A stretch of 64,000 nucleotides of DNA from Effrenium voratum (lineage: Eukaryota > Sar > Dinophyceae > Suessiales > Symbiodiniaceae), in contig CAUJNA010002768.1 of NCBI GenBank assembly GCA_963377175.1, forward strand, positions 622,001 through 686,000, read 5' to 3'. A program made the translations under genes and the position numbers. Positions 48,720-60,710 of the stretch are shown piece by piece. The first letter of the stretch is position 1; every line of letters starts with the position of its first letter. The notes beneath the pieces were generated by a model that worked only from the letters and a program-made list of their open reading frames with translations, was not told the origin of the DNA and made no database searches.

Positions 48720-49700
48720 GGGATCCCTCCAAAGATACCTCCTGAGGGAAGTGGCTTAGGGATGATCTGAAGCTCGTACCTTAGGAAATTTGCCCAAGGA
48801 GCCTCTCAGCCACTGTGAGTACCTTCTTGTGGTACTCATAGATTTGCTCAGCTTGCCAGCTCCTCTTGCAGACCACACAACGTGTCTGCCATGGCAGCCT
48901 GCTAAGCCAAAGCTTAGTTTGCTTGCCATCCTCAGCACCTTACTTGCAAAGAAATCAAACACAGAGACTTAAATAAGCTGTTGGTGCCTTAAGTGCATTA
49001 CTAAGCAAAGAAATTAAGCAAGCAAGATGGTCAGCCAAAAGCTTAAAATGTCTGCGTTTGGCAGCTGAGTTGCAATGGGCACAGAAGATCTCAGGCTCAG
49101 CCCAGTGAACCCTGCTGAAGGTGAGCTGGGTCTTAGGGCCCTTGACTGAGCTGGCAAACAAAGCATCAGGCTTAGGAGCAGGAGGAATCATCTGAGGGCA
49201 CATTGCTCAGCACAGCTGCAAGGAGTAAGCTGAGGACTGTGAGCAAGAAATGGCTGCAGGTGCTCAGCTTCCAAACTCAGTGCCCTCAGCACCAAAACTC
49301 AGCCTCAAACACCCCTCTCAGGAAACCCCTTCAAACTTGAAGCCCTCTCAGAGAAACCCTTGAAACTAAACCCTCTCAGAAAAATCCTTCAAAATAAAGC
49401 CCTCTTAGGAAACTCAAGCCTTCCCTTCCCATCCCTTCCCCTCCCTCCTCCCCCCCCCCTCTATTGCAGCACAGTGGCTCTGAGCAATGATGCCACTCAG
49501 CAACAGGAAGCTGATGAAGACCACGCTCTTGAGGTGCTGCTTCATGGCCTGGGCTGAGGGATGGCTATTTAAACTAAAATCAAGCTAAACAAATGCAGCT
49601 GAGACACTTAGCCAGCAGAAAGTGAACACGGGCTGGAGCTAAGCAAAAGCAAGAGCAAGAAAATGGCTAAGGGGACAGCTCATCTCAACCATTTGCAAGC
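48720..49700. other. No supported gene
   Basis: CTCAG-rich sequence continues, followed by a C-rich stretch at 49430-49460 (CCCTTCCCCTCC…CCCCCCCC). Short open frames lack support. Confidence 0.5.
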
Positions 49701-49703
49701 ACT

Positions 49704-50010
49704 GGAAATCTGAGAGGGGGCCTTGGCAATACTAAAGTAGAATTGGCAACACTAAAGTCAGTACTGGGAATCTGAGAGGGGGCCTTGGCAATACTAAAGT
49801 AGAATTGGCAACACTAAAGTCAGTACTGGGAATCTGAGAGGGGGCCTTGGCAATACTAAAGTAGAATTGGCAATACTAAAGTCAGTACTGGGAATCTGAG
49901 AGGGGGCCTTGGCAATACTAAAGTAGAATTGGCAATGCTAAAGTCAGTACTGGGAATCTGAGAGGGGGCCTTGGCAATACTAAAGTAGAATTGGCAATAC
50001 TAAAGTAAGT
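49704..50010. repeat. 62-bp tandem repeat, five units
   Basis: CCTTGGCAATACTAAAGTAG recurs at 49721, 49783, 49845, 49907 and 49969, a spacing of exactly 62 bp, with one or two differences per unit. Confidence 0.95.
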
Positions 50011-50099
50011 ACTGTCCCTCCCAGATCCCCCAGGATCTCCCTAAAGAGAGTCCCGCCGACTGGTTCCACTGTTCCAGGGGGGGGGGGGGGCCACACTAA

Positions 50100-53000
50100 A
50101 CAGAGTCCAACATTACTCTTGCACCCTGAGCGTTCCAGTTGAAGCATGTAAGCTGAGTCAGTTGCGTTCAAGACGTGTAGCAACAAAAGAGAATGACCTG
50201 CCATCCATGCTTCCGGATGGAGCTCGGCGACATGTTGCCCGAAGGGTGTGCGCACCAAGCCAGATCTGGCAAAGCACAAAGCATGCTATCCCACAAAGTC
50301 TTGGCTTGTGCAAAACACACAAAAACACTTGCAAATACGCATGGGTGTCCACCATTTGAGAGGGCCAAGCGGACGGCAAAGGCTGCATGGGCTAAAACAC
50401 AGAAGGCCAGCAACTATGCAAAGTGCAAAGCGCACATTGTTCTCGAGAAATCAAATTCTGGTACAGCCTCAACAGCAACTCTCTGAGTCAGTTGCGTGCA
50501 AGACATGCAGCAACAAAAGAGAATGACCTGTAATCCATGCTTCCGGATGGAGCTCGGCGACATGTTGGCCGAAGGGTGTGTCCACCAAGCACGCTCTGGC
50601 AAAGCGAAATGCATGCTATCCCACAACGTCTCGGCTTGTGCAAAACACACAAAAACACGCGCAAGTGCCAAGCGCACATCGTTCTCGCATCGGTCTTAAG
50701 CTATCATATTCACCTACAGTCTCAACAGCTGCTCTCTACTCTTGCACCCTGAGCGTTCAAGTCAAATAATGTAAGCTGAGTCAGTTGTTTTCAAGACGTG
50801 TAGCAACAAAAGAGAATGACCTGCCATCCATGCTTCCGGATGAAGCTCGGCGACATGTTGCCCGAAGGGTGTGTGCACCAAGCCAGCTATGGCAAAGCGA
50901 AATGCATGCTATCCCACAACGTCTTGGCTTGTGCAAAACACACAAAAACACGCGCAAGTGCCAAGCGCACATCGTTCTTGCATCGGTCTTAAGCTATCAT
51001 GTTCACCTACAGTCTCAACAGCTGCTCTCTACTCTTGCACCCTGAGCGTTCCAGTGAAAGCATGTACAGTTGCGTTCAAGACATGTAGCAACAAAAGAGA
51101 ATGACCTGCCATCCATGCTTCGGGATGGAGCTCGGCGACATATTGCCCGAAGGGTGTGTGTGCACCAAGCCAGCTCTGGCAAAGCGAACAACATGCTATC
51201 CCACAAAGTCCCGGCTTGTGCAAAACACACAAACACACTCGCAAATACACATAGGTGTCCACCATTTGAGAGGGCTAAGTGTACAGCAAAGGCTCCATGG
51301 GCTAAAACACAGAAGGCCAGCAACTGTGCAAAGTGTTAAGCGCACATCGTTGTCGCATTGTTGTTAAGCTATCAAGTTCACCTACAGTCTCAACAGCTGC
51401 TCTCTACTCTTGCACCCTGAGCGTTCCAGTTGAAGCATTTAAGCTTGTAGCAACAAAAGAGAATGACCTGCCATCCATGCTTCCGGATGGAGCTCGGCGA
51501 CATATTGCCCGAAGGGTGTGTGCACCAAGCCAGCTCTGGCAAAGCGAACAACATGCTATCCCACAAAGTCCCGGCTTGTGCAAAACACAAAAACACACTC
51601 GCAAATACACATAGGTGTCCATCATTTGAGAGGGCTAAGTGTACAGCAAAGGCTCCATGGGCTAAAACACAGAAGGCCAGCAACTGTGCAAAGTGTTAAG
51701 CGCACATCGTTGTCGCATTGTTGTTAAGCTATCAAGTTCACCTACAGTGTCAACAGCTGCTCTCTACTCTTGCACCCTGAGCGTTCCAGTTGAAGCATTT
51801 AAGCTTGTAGCAACAAAAGAGAATGACCTGCCATCCATGCTTCCGGATGGAGCTCGGCGACATGTTGCCCGAAGGGTGTGTGCACCAAGCCAGCTATGGC
51901 AAAGCGAAATGCATGCTATCCCACAACGTCTTGGCTTGTGCAAAACACACAAAAACACGCGAAAGTGCCAAGCGCACATCGTTCTCGCATCGGTCTTAAG
52001 CTATCATGTTCACCTACAGTCTCAACAGCTGCTCTCTACTCTTGCACCCTGAGCGTTCCAGTTGAAGCATGTAAGCTGAGTCAGTTCTTTTCAAGACGTG
52101 TAGCAACAAAAGAGAATGACCTGCCATCCATGCTTCCGGATGGAGCTCGGCGACATGTTGCCCGAAGGGTGTGTGCACCAAGCCAGCTCTGGCAAAGCGA
52201 AAAACATGCTATCCCACAAAGTCTCGGCTTGTGCAAAACACACAAAAAACACTCGCAAATACACATAGGTGTCCACCATTTGAGAGGGCTAAGCGGACGG
52301 CAAAGGCTGCATGACCTAAAACACAGAAGACCAGCAACTGCGCAAAGTGCCAAGCGCACATCGTTCTCACATCGGTCTTAAGCTGTCAAGTTCACGTTCA
52401 GTCTCAACAGCACCCTGAGCGTTCCAGTTGAAGCATGTAAGCTGAGTCAGTTGTTTTCAAGACGTGTAGCAACAAAAGAGAATGACCTGCCATCCATGCT
52501 TCCGGATGGAGCTCGGCGACATGTTGCCCGAAGGGTGTGTGCACCAAGCCAGCTATGGCAAAGCGAAATGCATGCTATCCCACAACGTCTTGGCCTGTGC
52601 AAAACACACAAAAACACGCGAAAGTGCCAAGCGCACATCGTTCTCGCATCGGTCTTAAGCTATCAAGCTCACCTACAGTCTCAACAGCTGCTCCCTACTT
52701 TTGCACCCTGAGCTTTCCAGTTGAAGCATGTAAGCTGAGTCAGTTGTTTTCAAGATGTGTAGCAACAAAAGAGAATGACCTGCCATCCATGCTTCCGGAT
52801 GGAGCTCGGCGACATGTTGCCCGAAGGGTGTGTGCACCAAGCCAGCTCTGGCAAAGCGAAAAACATGCTATCCCACAGAGTCTCGGCTTGTGCAAAACAC
52901 ACAAAAAACACTCGCAAATACACATAGGTGTCCACCATTTGAGAGGGCTAAGCGGACGGCAAAGGCTGCAGAAGACCAGCAACTGCGCAAAGTGCCAAGC

Positions 53001-54350
53001 GCACATCGTTCTCACATCGGTCTTAAGCTGTCAAGTTCACGTTCAGTCTCAACAGCACCCTGAGCGTTCCAGTTGAAGCATGTAAGCTGAGTCAGTTGTT
53101 TTCAAGACGTGTAGCAACAAAAGAGAATGACCTGCCATCCATGCTTCCGGATGGAGCTCGGCGACATATTGCCCGAAGGGTGTGTGCACCAAGCCAGCTC
53201 TGGCAAAGCGAAAAACATGCTATCCCACAAAGTCTCGGCTTGTGCAAAAAAAAAAAAAACTCGCAAATACACATAGGTGTCCACCATTTGAGAGGGCTAA
53301 GCGGACGGCAAAGGCTGCATGACCTAAAACACAGAAGGCCAGCAACTGCACAAAGTGCCAAGCGCACATCGTTCTCACATCGGTCTTAAGCTATCAAGTT
53401 CACCTACAGTCTCAACAGCTGCTCTCTACTCTTGCACCCTGCGCGTTCCAGTTGAAGCATGTAAGCTGAGTCAGTTGTTTTCAAGATGTGTAGCAACAAA
53501 AGAGAATGACCTGCCATCCATGCTTCAAGATAGAGCTCGGCGACATGTTGCCCGAAGGGTGTGTGCACCAAGCCAGCTCTGGCAAAGCGAAAAACATGCT
53601 ATCCCACAAAGTCTCGGCTTGTGCAAAACACACAAAAAACACTCGCAAATACACATGTGTCCACCATTTCAGAGGGCTAAGCGGACGGCACAGGCTGCAT
53701 GGGCTAAAACACAGAAGGCCAGCAACTGCGCAAAGTGCCAAGCGCACATCGTTCTCACATCGGTCTTAAGCTATCAAGCTCACCTACAGTCTCAACAGCT
53801 GCTCCCTACTCTTGCACCCTGAGCTTTCCAGTTGAAGCATGTAAGCTGAGTCAGTTGTTTTCAAGATGTGTAGCAACAAAAGAGAATGACCTGCCATCCA
53901 TGCTTCCGGATGGAGCTCGGCGACATGTTGCCCTAAGGGTGTGTGCACCAAGCCAGCTCTGGCAAAGCGAAAAACATGCTATCCCACAAAGTCTCGGCTT
54001 GTGCAAAACACACAAAAAACACTCGCAAATACACATGTGTCCATTTGAGAGGGCCAAGCGGACGGCAAAGGCTGCATGACCTAAAACACAGAAGACCAGC
54101 AACTGCGCAAAGTGCCAAGCGCACATCGTTCTCACATCGGTCTTAAGCTATCAAGCTCACCTACAGTCTCAACAGCTGCTCCCTACTCTTGCACCCTGAG
54201 CGTTCCAGTTGAAGCATGTAAGCTGAGTCAGTTGTTTTCAAAACGTGTAGCAACAAAAGATAATGACCTGCTATCCATGCTTCCGGATGGAGCTCGGCGA
54301 CATGTTGCCCGAAGGGTGTGTGCACCAAGACAGCTCTGGCAAAGAACACT
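50100..54350. repeat. Satellite of about thirteen units, two length classes
   Basis: The block GCAACAAAAGAGAATGACCT recurs from about 50180 to 54250 with spacing of either about 286-320 or 350-380 bp. Long units include a CACCATTTGAGAGGGC segment that short units lack. Frames are open on both strands in most units because stops are rare in the consensus, and the peptides simply repeat, so no gene is called. Confidence 0.93.
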
Positions 54351-57300
54351 GAGAGCCTTCACCAAACTTCACGAAGACTTGACACCAAACACTTTGTGAT
54401 GTTCACACACCCGATTTGGATGGACAAGCCCCAGCCGGGTCCCACGCATCCGGGCCCGAGGCCTGAACTCAATGCAGGTGCCCACTTACAGTGCAGGGGT
54501 TTAAGAAGCAACCAACAACGCAAACTCAAGCTCAGCCTACCCGGTATGTTACAATGGTGAAACACAGGGCTGAGTAGGCATATCACATCATGATATGGGT
54601 GTCGTTTTGAAAGGCTATCATTTTAGAGGCTTAGGGAGTCCCCCATGTCCTGCCATTTGCAGTCGAGGCGCGTGGAGGATGCCCTCCCTCTGCTCGTAAA
54701 TGGGGGGCGCCAGCTCCAAGGGAAGGTCTTCACCGACCTGCGAGTCTGAAAGCCGTGGCGCCTGCCTTGCGACTCAAACAATGGACCACGTCCACATGGC
54801 TGTGGCTCAAGAAACCGGTACCAAATTGAACCCTGGTAAGTGGAAACATGGACCAACACCTAACCCCTGTTTCATTTTGAGCCACACCCACATGAGACAC
54901 TTTACGCAAAATGACGACTGGAAAACAAAGATTCCCCAAATGACAAAGTGACTCGGCTTCGTGGAAGCCACTCAAGGTAAGGTGCTGTGATCTGAATGGC
55001 CTCACCAAAGGAGGGCTTGCTCTGAAGGACCTGCTCGTGTGGCTGACCTCGCACTTCGTTTTGCCTTCGGGATTAAAATGGTTGACGCTATTTGCAGCTC
55101 TTGTTTCGTTAGTGACCCGCACCCAGGCTTTGATTTTGGCGGCCTAAGGAGGAAGGGAAATCCATGTAGTGGTACCCTTCAAGCCGAAAAGCAAAGACGG
55201 TGGGCTCCTCAAGACATGAACTTTCCGGACTTTCAGGACGGGAGAAGCTCTCAGAAATAAAAACTGAGAACCTCAGCTCTGTTTTTGCATCTTTTTTTCT
55301 TTTTGCACCACCAATAATGATACATTTGCCGTACCGGATTGACCCTCGCTGCACAAAGGGGCTCAGCCTCGCCCACTTGAAATCCAATGGGTGACCATGC
55401 TTCCGGTGCATCCTTAAAGGGTTGAAGATGGTGCAAGGACTGACTGGAAACAAAGCAAAAATCAGCCGGATCTGTGTAAAGGCTTTTGGTCAAAGCTTGG
55501 AGCCCTGCCAAGAAGTGAAGTCAAGGGGCCATCCTTTTTGTTCAAGGATTCCGGAATGAAGAGTTTCTTGCGAGAAAACAACCTCAGATGTAGGCGCTAC
55601 GAATGGTCTATTGATGGTCTAAGCCCCGAGTACCTGCTTCATGGCTCAACTGCACCCACCTGGAAGAGTAAACTCGTCAAAACAACTTAGCGGCTAAACA
55701 GCGGCAGATGTCTTCCACAGCCATGGAGGGGCCAAACCTTACAGCCGGTTTCGGCGGCTTCACTTGTCTTGTTTGGTCAGTTCTCTTTTGGTGTAGGGTT
55801 CTCAGTTTACAAAAATGAAACACCCAGCATCTCCGACACACTCAACGCGGTAGCAGAATCCAAGCCAACTCTAAGTCCATGCATCGACCGACACTTGTAT
55901 CATGCCTTGATGACTCCCCTGAGCTTTCTCAATAGGTAGGATGAATGCTCTGCACCGCATGCCCGCGGAAGCAATAGCGGAGATTTCCTGGATGGCTACC
56001 AGAGTCCTACTTTTGTTTCGAGAAGGTCTCCTTCACACCTGCAGCTGGGAGCCTTTTCGAAGCCCAACACGTGAAACTTCTACAATGTTGCCCCCCCCCC
56101 GCACACACAAAAAAGGAAAGGAACAATGACTCAAACATTCCCTCAAGTTCGTGTCAATTCCTCTTCTCCAATTGTTCCATGGTTCAGCCAGATCAAATTT
56201 CATTCCGCCTCCTCCACTGTGGCATATTCCCGGGGCGCCTGGGCAGTGGAACACATGCGGCTACCCAGGAATCAAGGGTTTTGTACTGCGCATTCATTTG
56301 CTTTGGTGCCTTTTGACCCAACGCTTCAGTGGTTTGACCTCCAACCGTCTTGCAAATTATGACCAATCCAAATAAGAAATCCCAGGAACCTCCATGGGTT
56401 GCATTTTTCTTCCATGGACGAAGTTTCACGCGAACTCTCAAACATAGGGCTGCAGGGCTTGTGCTCTGACGAAAAAGCCCGCCATGAGTACGGCTCGTGG
56501 CGCCAGGCTCCGAACGGAAAAAGCTGGTGGGACGCTTCCTTCAGCGACCTCTCATTCAGGCAACCAATGCCTCAGGACTTGAAGCGGTTGAGGCCATTTC
56601 AACCGGGCAGCACAAGGAAGATCAATGCTGGCCATGCTGGGCCAGTGATTGGGCTCTTTGAAACTAATGGTAACGGTACCACGAGGAGTGGAATGCGCTT
56701 GTTCCAACGCTTTGTCTAACGTCAACCAGCAATGAGCCACATTTGAGGTCTGTTGACCCCTCATACAGTTGAGTTCCAACCCCAAATCTCATCCCACGTG
56801 TGGGTATCTTGGGAGGGGGGGAGTCCTGCCAAACGTCATTTGCCAAAGGTCAAGGTCCCCAAACAAAGGTGCAATCTCCACTAAGTACTCAGTCTGTTAG
56901 GTGACCACTGAAAAAGGGGAACCCTTGGCGTCTTCAGTCGGAATCAAGCATCCTGACAAATCAGTCAAACTGCCCCTGAGAATGGCAGTCTCCCCCCTTG
57001 GCCTGCCGTCTCTCTGCCGGCATCGGAATGTACTCCTGGCGGACAGGGCCCAACCAGACCCATTTGCAAGTACAATATCAGAGCTTTGGGGGATTCAATC
57101 CTTAAACCTTTGAGCTTTCTCGATTTTTCAAGCCTTCAATCTGGCCGTGTAGCTGTCTGTGGTCAGTGGATTCCTCGTATGCCTGCGATATTCAGCGTCG
57201 GTCGCAATGGCGCAGGTGTTTGGAGTCGTGCCCTGGGCACAGCCAATATTCATTTACACTGGCATGCAACACATGCGTTGTGGCATCCCCTCAAACAAAG

Positions 57301-57656
57301 AATAGCAGGGAACATAAGCTCTTGACTCTATCATGGGAGCCGCTCATTAGCTTTGTTTGCACTCTGGCTGGAGCTCTCATAAGGCCTCGCACGGCCAAAG
57401 CCAAGGGCAACTGCCATCAAATGCATTTGCCTAAGGGCCGATATTCGTGGCTGGCCAAGGCTGGAGTATCCCACCCAGTCTCCCCGTAGGTCACACCATC
57501 GCGAAGAAAAGGTCGGTCTTCCAATATCCACAAATTCCAAATTGGAGCCCCTCTCAATTCAACAGGACTTTAACCGTCTTTGGCCCCAAGCCTTCATAGG
57601 TGGGACCGTTTTCGGCAAGTCTATCGAGTCTGTCATCGACTCTGTTGCTCTCCCTC
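54351..57656. other. No supported gene
   Basis: Short unconnected frames only. 54795-54895 resembles 60265-60375 (both contain GTGGCTCAA, GTGGAAACA or ATGGAAACA, and TTGAGCCACACCC), so both belong to a dispersed, diverged repeat. Confidence 0.5.
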
Positions 57657-57785
57657 GCTCCCTCCCTCCTCTCCCCTATCATCCCTATTATCCCTATCAT
57701 CTCTATTGTCTCTATTGTCCCTTTACTCCTATCTCCTCCCTCCCTCCCTCCCTCCCTCCCTCCCTCCCACCTTCCCTCCCTCCAC
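57657..57785. repeat. Pyrimidine microsatellite
   Basis: CTCCCTCC and TATCATCCC type runs, ending in about ten tandem CTCCCTCC-like units. One strand is almost purine-free. Confidence 0.9.
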
Positions 57786-60700
57786 AGGAGGTCGGTGGAC
57801 TTTCCAACGCCCAGCGAGCCCTACGACTTTCCGCCACACGCCGGGTGCGCGTGCAGCTCTCGCCCGTGCAGAGACTCCACCTGCGGCACCCTGGGCGATG
57901 CGTGCCGGGCACCCGCCTGCCTCCATTTCCAGTCTCGAATTGGGTCACAAACATCTGCCTACCTCTGCACCTTTTCCTTTTCTAGACCTAAATTGGACTG
58001 GGGTGCGTAACACACTTGGTGATGATTATAGGAGTAGACTATTAGTCATTTATATTGCTTAGAGGGGCCAAGAGTTGGCTAAGTGGTAGCTCCCCTGCCA
58101 GAAACCCTAAACTGGGCTTTCCAAGCTCCAACCACTTAGCAAGCTTCCGGAGCATCCAAGTAAAGCAAAATCGCAAATCTGCCGACGCAAATCCTAAGCA
58201 GCGCGTAGGTTGTCAGGGTTCGCTTGAGTTCTTGAACATACTAGGCAACAAGGATTACCTCAGTGGGGGTGCGGGGGTTAGCAGGAGTTCCTCAGGCTCG
58301 GTTCTGTTCATCCCACTGCCGGTTGGTCTGTTTTGTTGCTCAAGATAGGGAACCCCGAAAGGTCTGAATGGTCTGATTTAAAGTCGTGAAAAGGGGGCGT
58401 CCTCAGTTTGGAAAGCCCCCACATTGTGCTGTGTTTCAACCTGGTGCCGGCACACCCGGAGTTATCCATGTGGCATCGCAGCATCAGGGTTTACTTTTGT
58501 GCGACTGCAAGTGCTTGGCTTTCGGCCCTGCACGACGGAATGCTCGATTGAAACGATTTCGTTCTTTCCTGCAGCCAGTGTGGGTTTTCAACCGATTTGC
58601 TCCACATCCCCATCCACAACATCATAGCCTGCTGGGCCACTGTATGGGGCATGGAATTAGCTGGAGCCTGTTCGGGATGTGGTCATGTATTCTTGAGCAT
58701 ATGGGACATGCAGTGTTCCGTTCGCATGCTTGAGACATGGTTTGCATACAGTAAACCTCCGTGGCTTCTGTCACTTTGGAGCGAACGATGATTTTGCATC
58801 CCGGACCTCTGCCCAGATTGTTAGAACCAAACTGCCCGTGAATATGTGTGCGTCCAGAGTTTAGCATGGACATGAGGATGAGGGACCTCAAATGAGGGCG
58901 TGTTGATTGCCAAGCTATTCTTGTAGATCGGGATGTATAGTCATGGTTTCCTTAGCAACGGTCCTGATGATCCCGAAAACCATACCTCAAGGAGTGATGA
59001 CCATCCCTGCTAACCACAATTGCAAAAACTCTTTCGATCATGATTTCCCCCAGCTGTGCTCCAAAAAGAGAGCACTTCCCATAGTCAGCTCTTTGTTGAT
59101 GCTAATTTCCTTCACTATCCGCACATTTTGAAACCGCGACCGATTCCAAGCTGCCCATCTAGTTCGAATTAGGGGCATCGTTGGTTGATTTGTACCTAAG
59201 CAACCAGGGCGTCTTTTTTTTTGAGACTCGCTGCACGTAGACCTCTTGGACCCAACAATACCACTGAGCAAACTTAGCACGCAGGGCAACCTCAAACCCG
59301 CCCAAACATTGCTTGATTTCATCCAAATGGTATAAATGTATATATCTTTCTGTTCAAAGCTTTCCTTTCCCAAACATCCTAGCATACCCCTGTCCAACGT
59401 CAGGAGGTTCCCTCATTCCCTGCACTGCAGATCCGACCTAACAAAGGCACCCGAAAGCCACAAGCCCAAACAACTGGCGCAGAGTTTAGAGGGGTGCTGC
59501 CCTCGTCTGTAATCAACCATCCGACCGTTCTCGAAACTGGCATGTGAGGTACTGGGTGTACAATTCACAGGGGATTTTAGTTGAGATGAAAACCACCTAA
59601 GCGGTTGGTGGACATGAATCCTCACCTAGATCTTGTCCAGCAAATGGCCCCCCAATAAAAATTCAAACCACCATATATGGTGTTTTGCTGTGCCAGGTGT
59701 AGCGTTTTTCGGTTGACCGGGGTTGTGAATCACTCAACCGGTTCGCCAACGGTGACCTCAAGCTGGCCAATCAGATCTTGAGGCCGTTGAAAGCGCTGGT
59801 GGCATCTCCAAGAGTTGCAACCGGCACCCTTGAGTGAGATATGATGAACGTGAAAGGTATTGACACTCAAATGGGGGTGAAACCACTAGTTGTTGGAGGG
59901 TCCCCTGTTTTGACACATTCCGATAAAGAGATCCTATATTTCCTGTTAGGGTTTAGCTCTCTTCTCTCAAGGCCCAATGCCGTGTACCCTTGGCGTGGTT
60001 GGCTTCGCACACAATGGTTCCTTGCTGTCATGGACAGAACAGCCACAACGCTAAAGGCAACAACCACACAACAGCGAAGCTTGTAGGACTTCTCCTACCC
60101 AACTGATTGACGAATCCAAGCCATTGACGTTAATCACTTTCGAGGTGGCTCATCCAAGCACTGCTCACGTGTCCACCGCATTCGTTGGACGGGTCCTCAA
60201 GTTGTTTGCGAGTTTGGCATAGAGGCAAGCTGCACTTCAGGGGCTTGCTGTTGTTCTCCCAGTTGGCTGTGGCTCAAATGTACCAAACTGGCACCTTGGC
60301 AAATGGAAACAAGGACTAACACCTGCGTAACCCTAGGGGACCCTAGCTCCTTCATCTTGAGCCACACCCAGTTCGTCAGAATTGGACAACTGCACTCACC
60401 CCTTGCCCTGGCGCCCCGGCTCCACGACCTTCTCCACGATCTGGACTTGGGGAACCTGCGGGGAGATCTGCTGCCTGTGCGATATGTCTAAAGGTACCCT
60501 TTGAAAGGTGGGGGGGGTCTCCCTATTTTGACACATGCTGTTGACTGATAGGGGATGGTTTGACGCATACCCTGGGAAAACCGGGAGAGATTCCAACCCG
60601 GTTGCTCCCTTCTAGCATGTCTTTTAGCGCTCCAAACGTGCACGGCCCCATGTTGCAACAGCCCAACATGACGGCTCAGCTGCTCTTGCGCCTGGCTTGA
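57786..60700. other. No supported gene
   Basis: No long frame with a plausible protein on either strand and no structural RNA seen. 60265-60375 is the second copy of the dispersed repeat found at 54795-54895. Confidence 0.5.
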
Positions 60701-60710
60701 GGGCCCCAGG

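Noticed and set aside
50158..54135. Repeated frames such as MVDTYVYLRVFFVCFAQAET or MTCHPCFRMELGDMLPEGCV
   Set aside because: Products of the satellite; multiple frames open at once and no sign of coding constraint.
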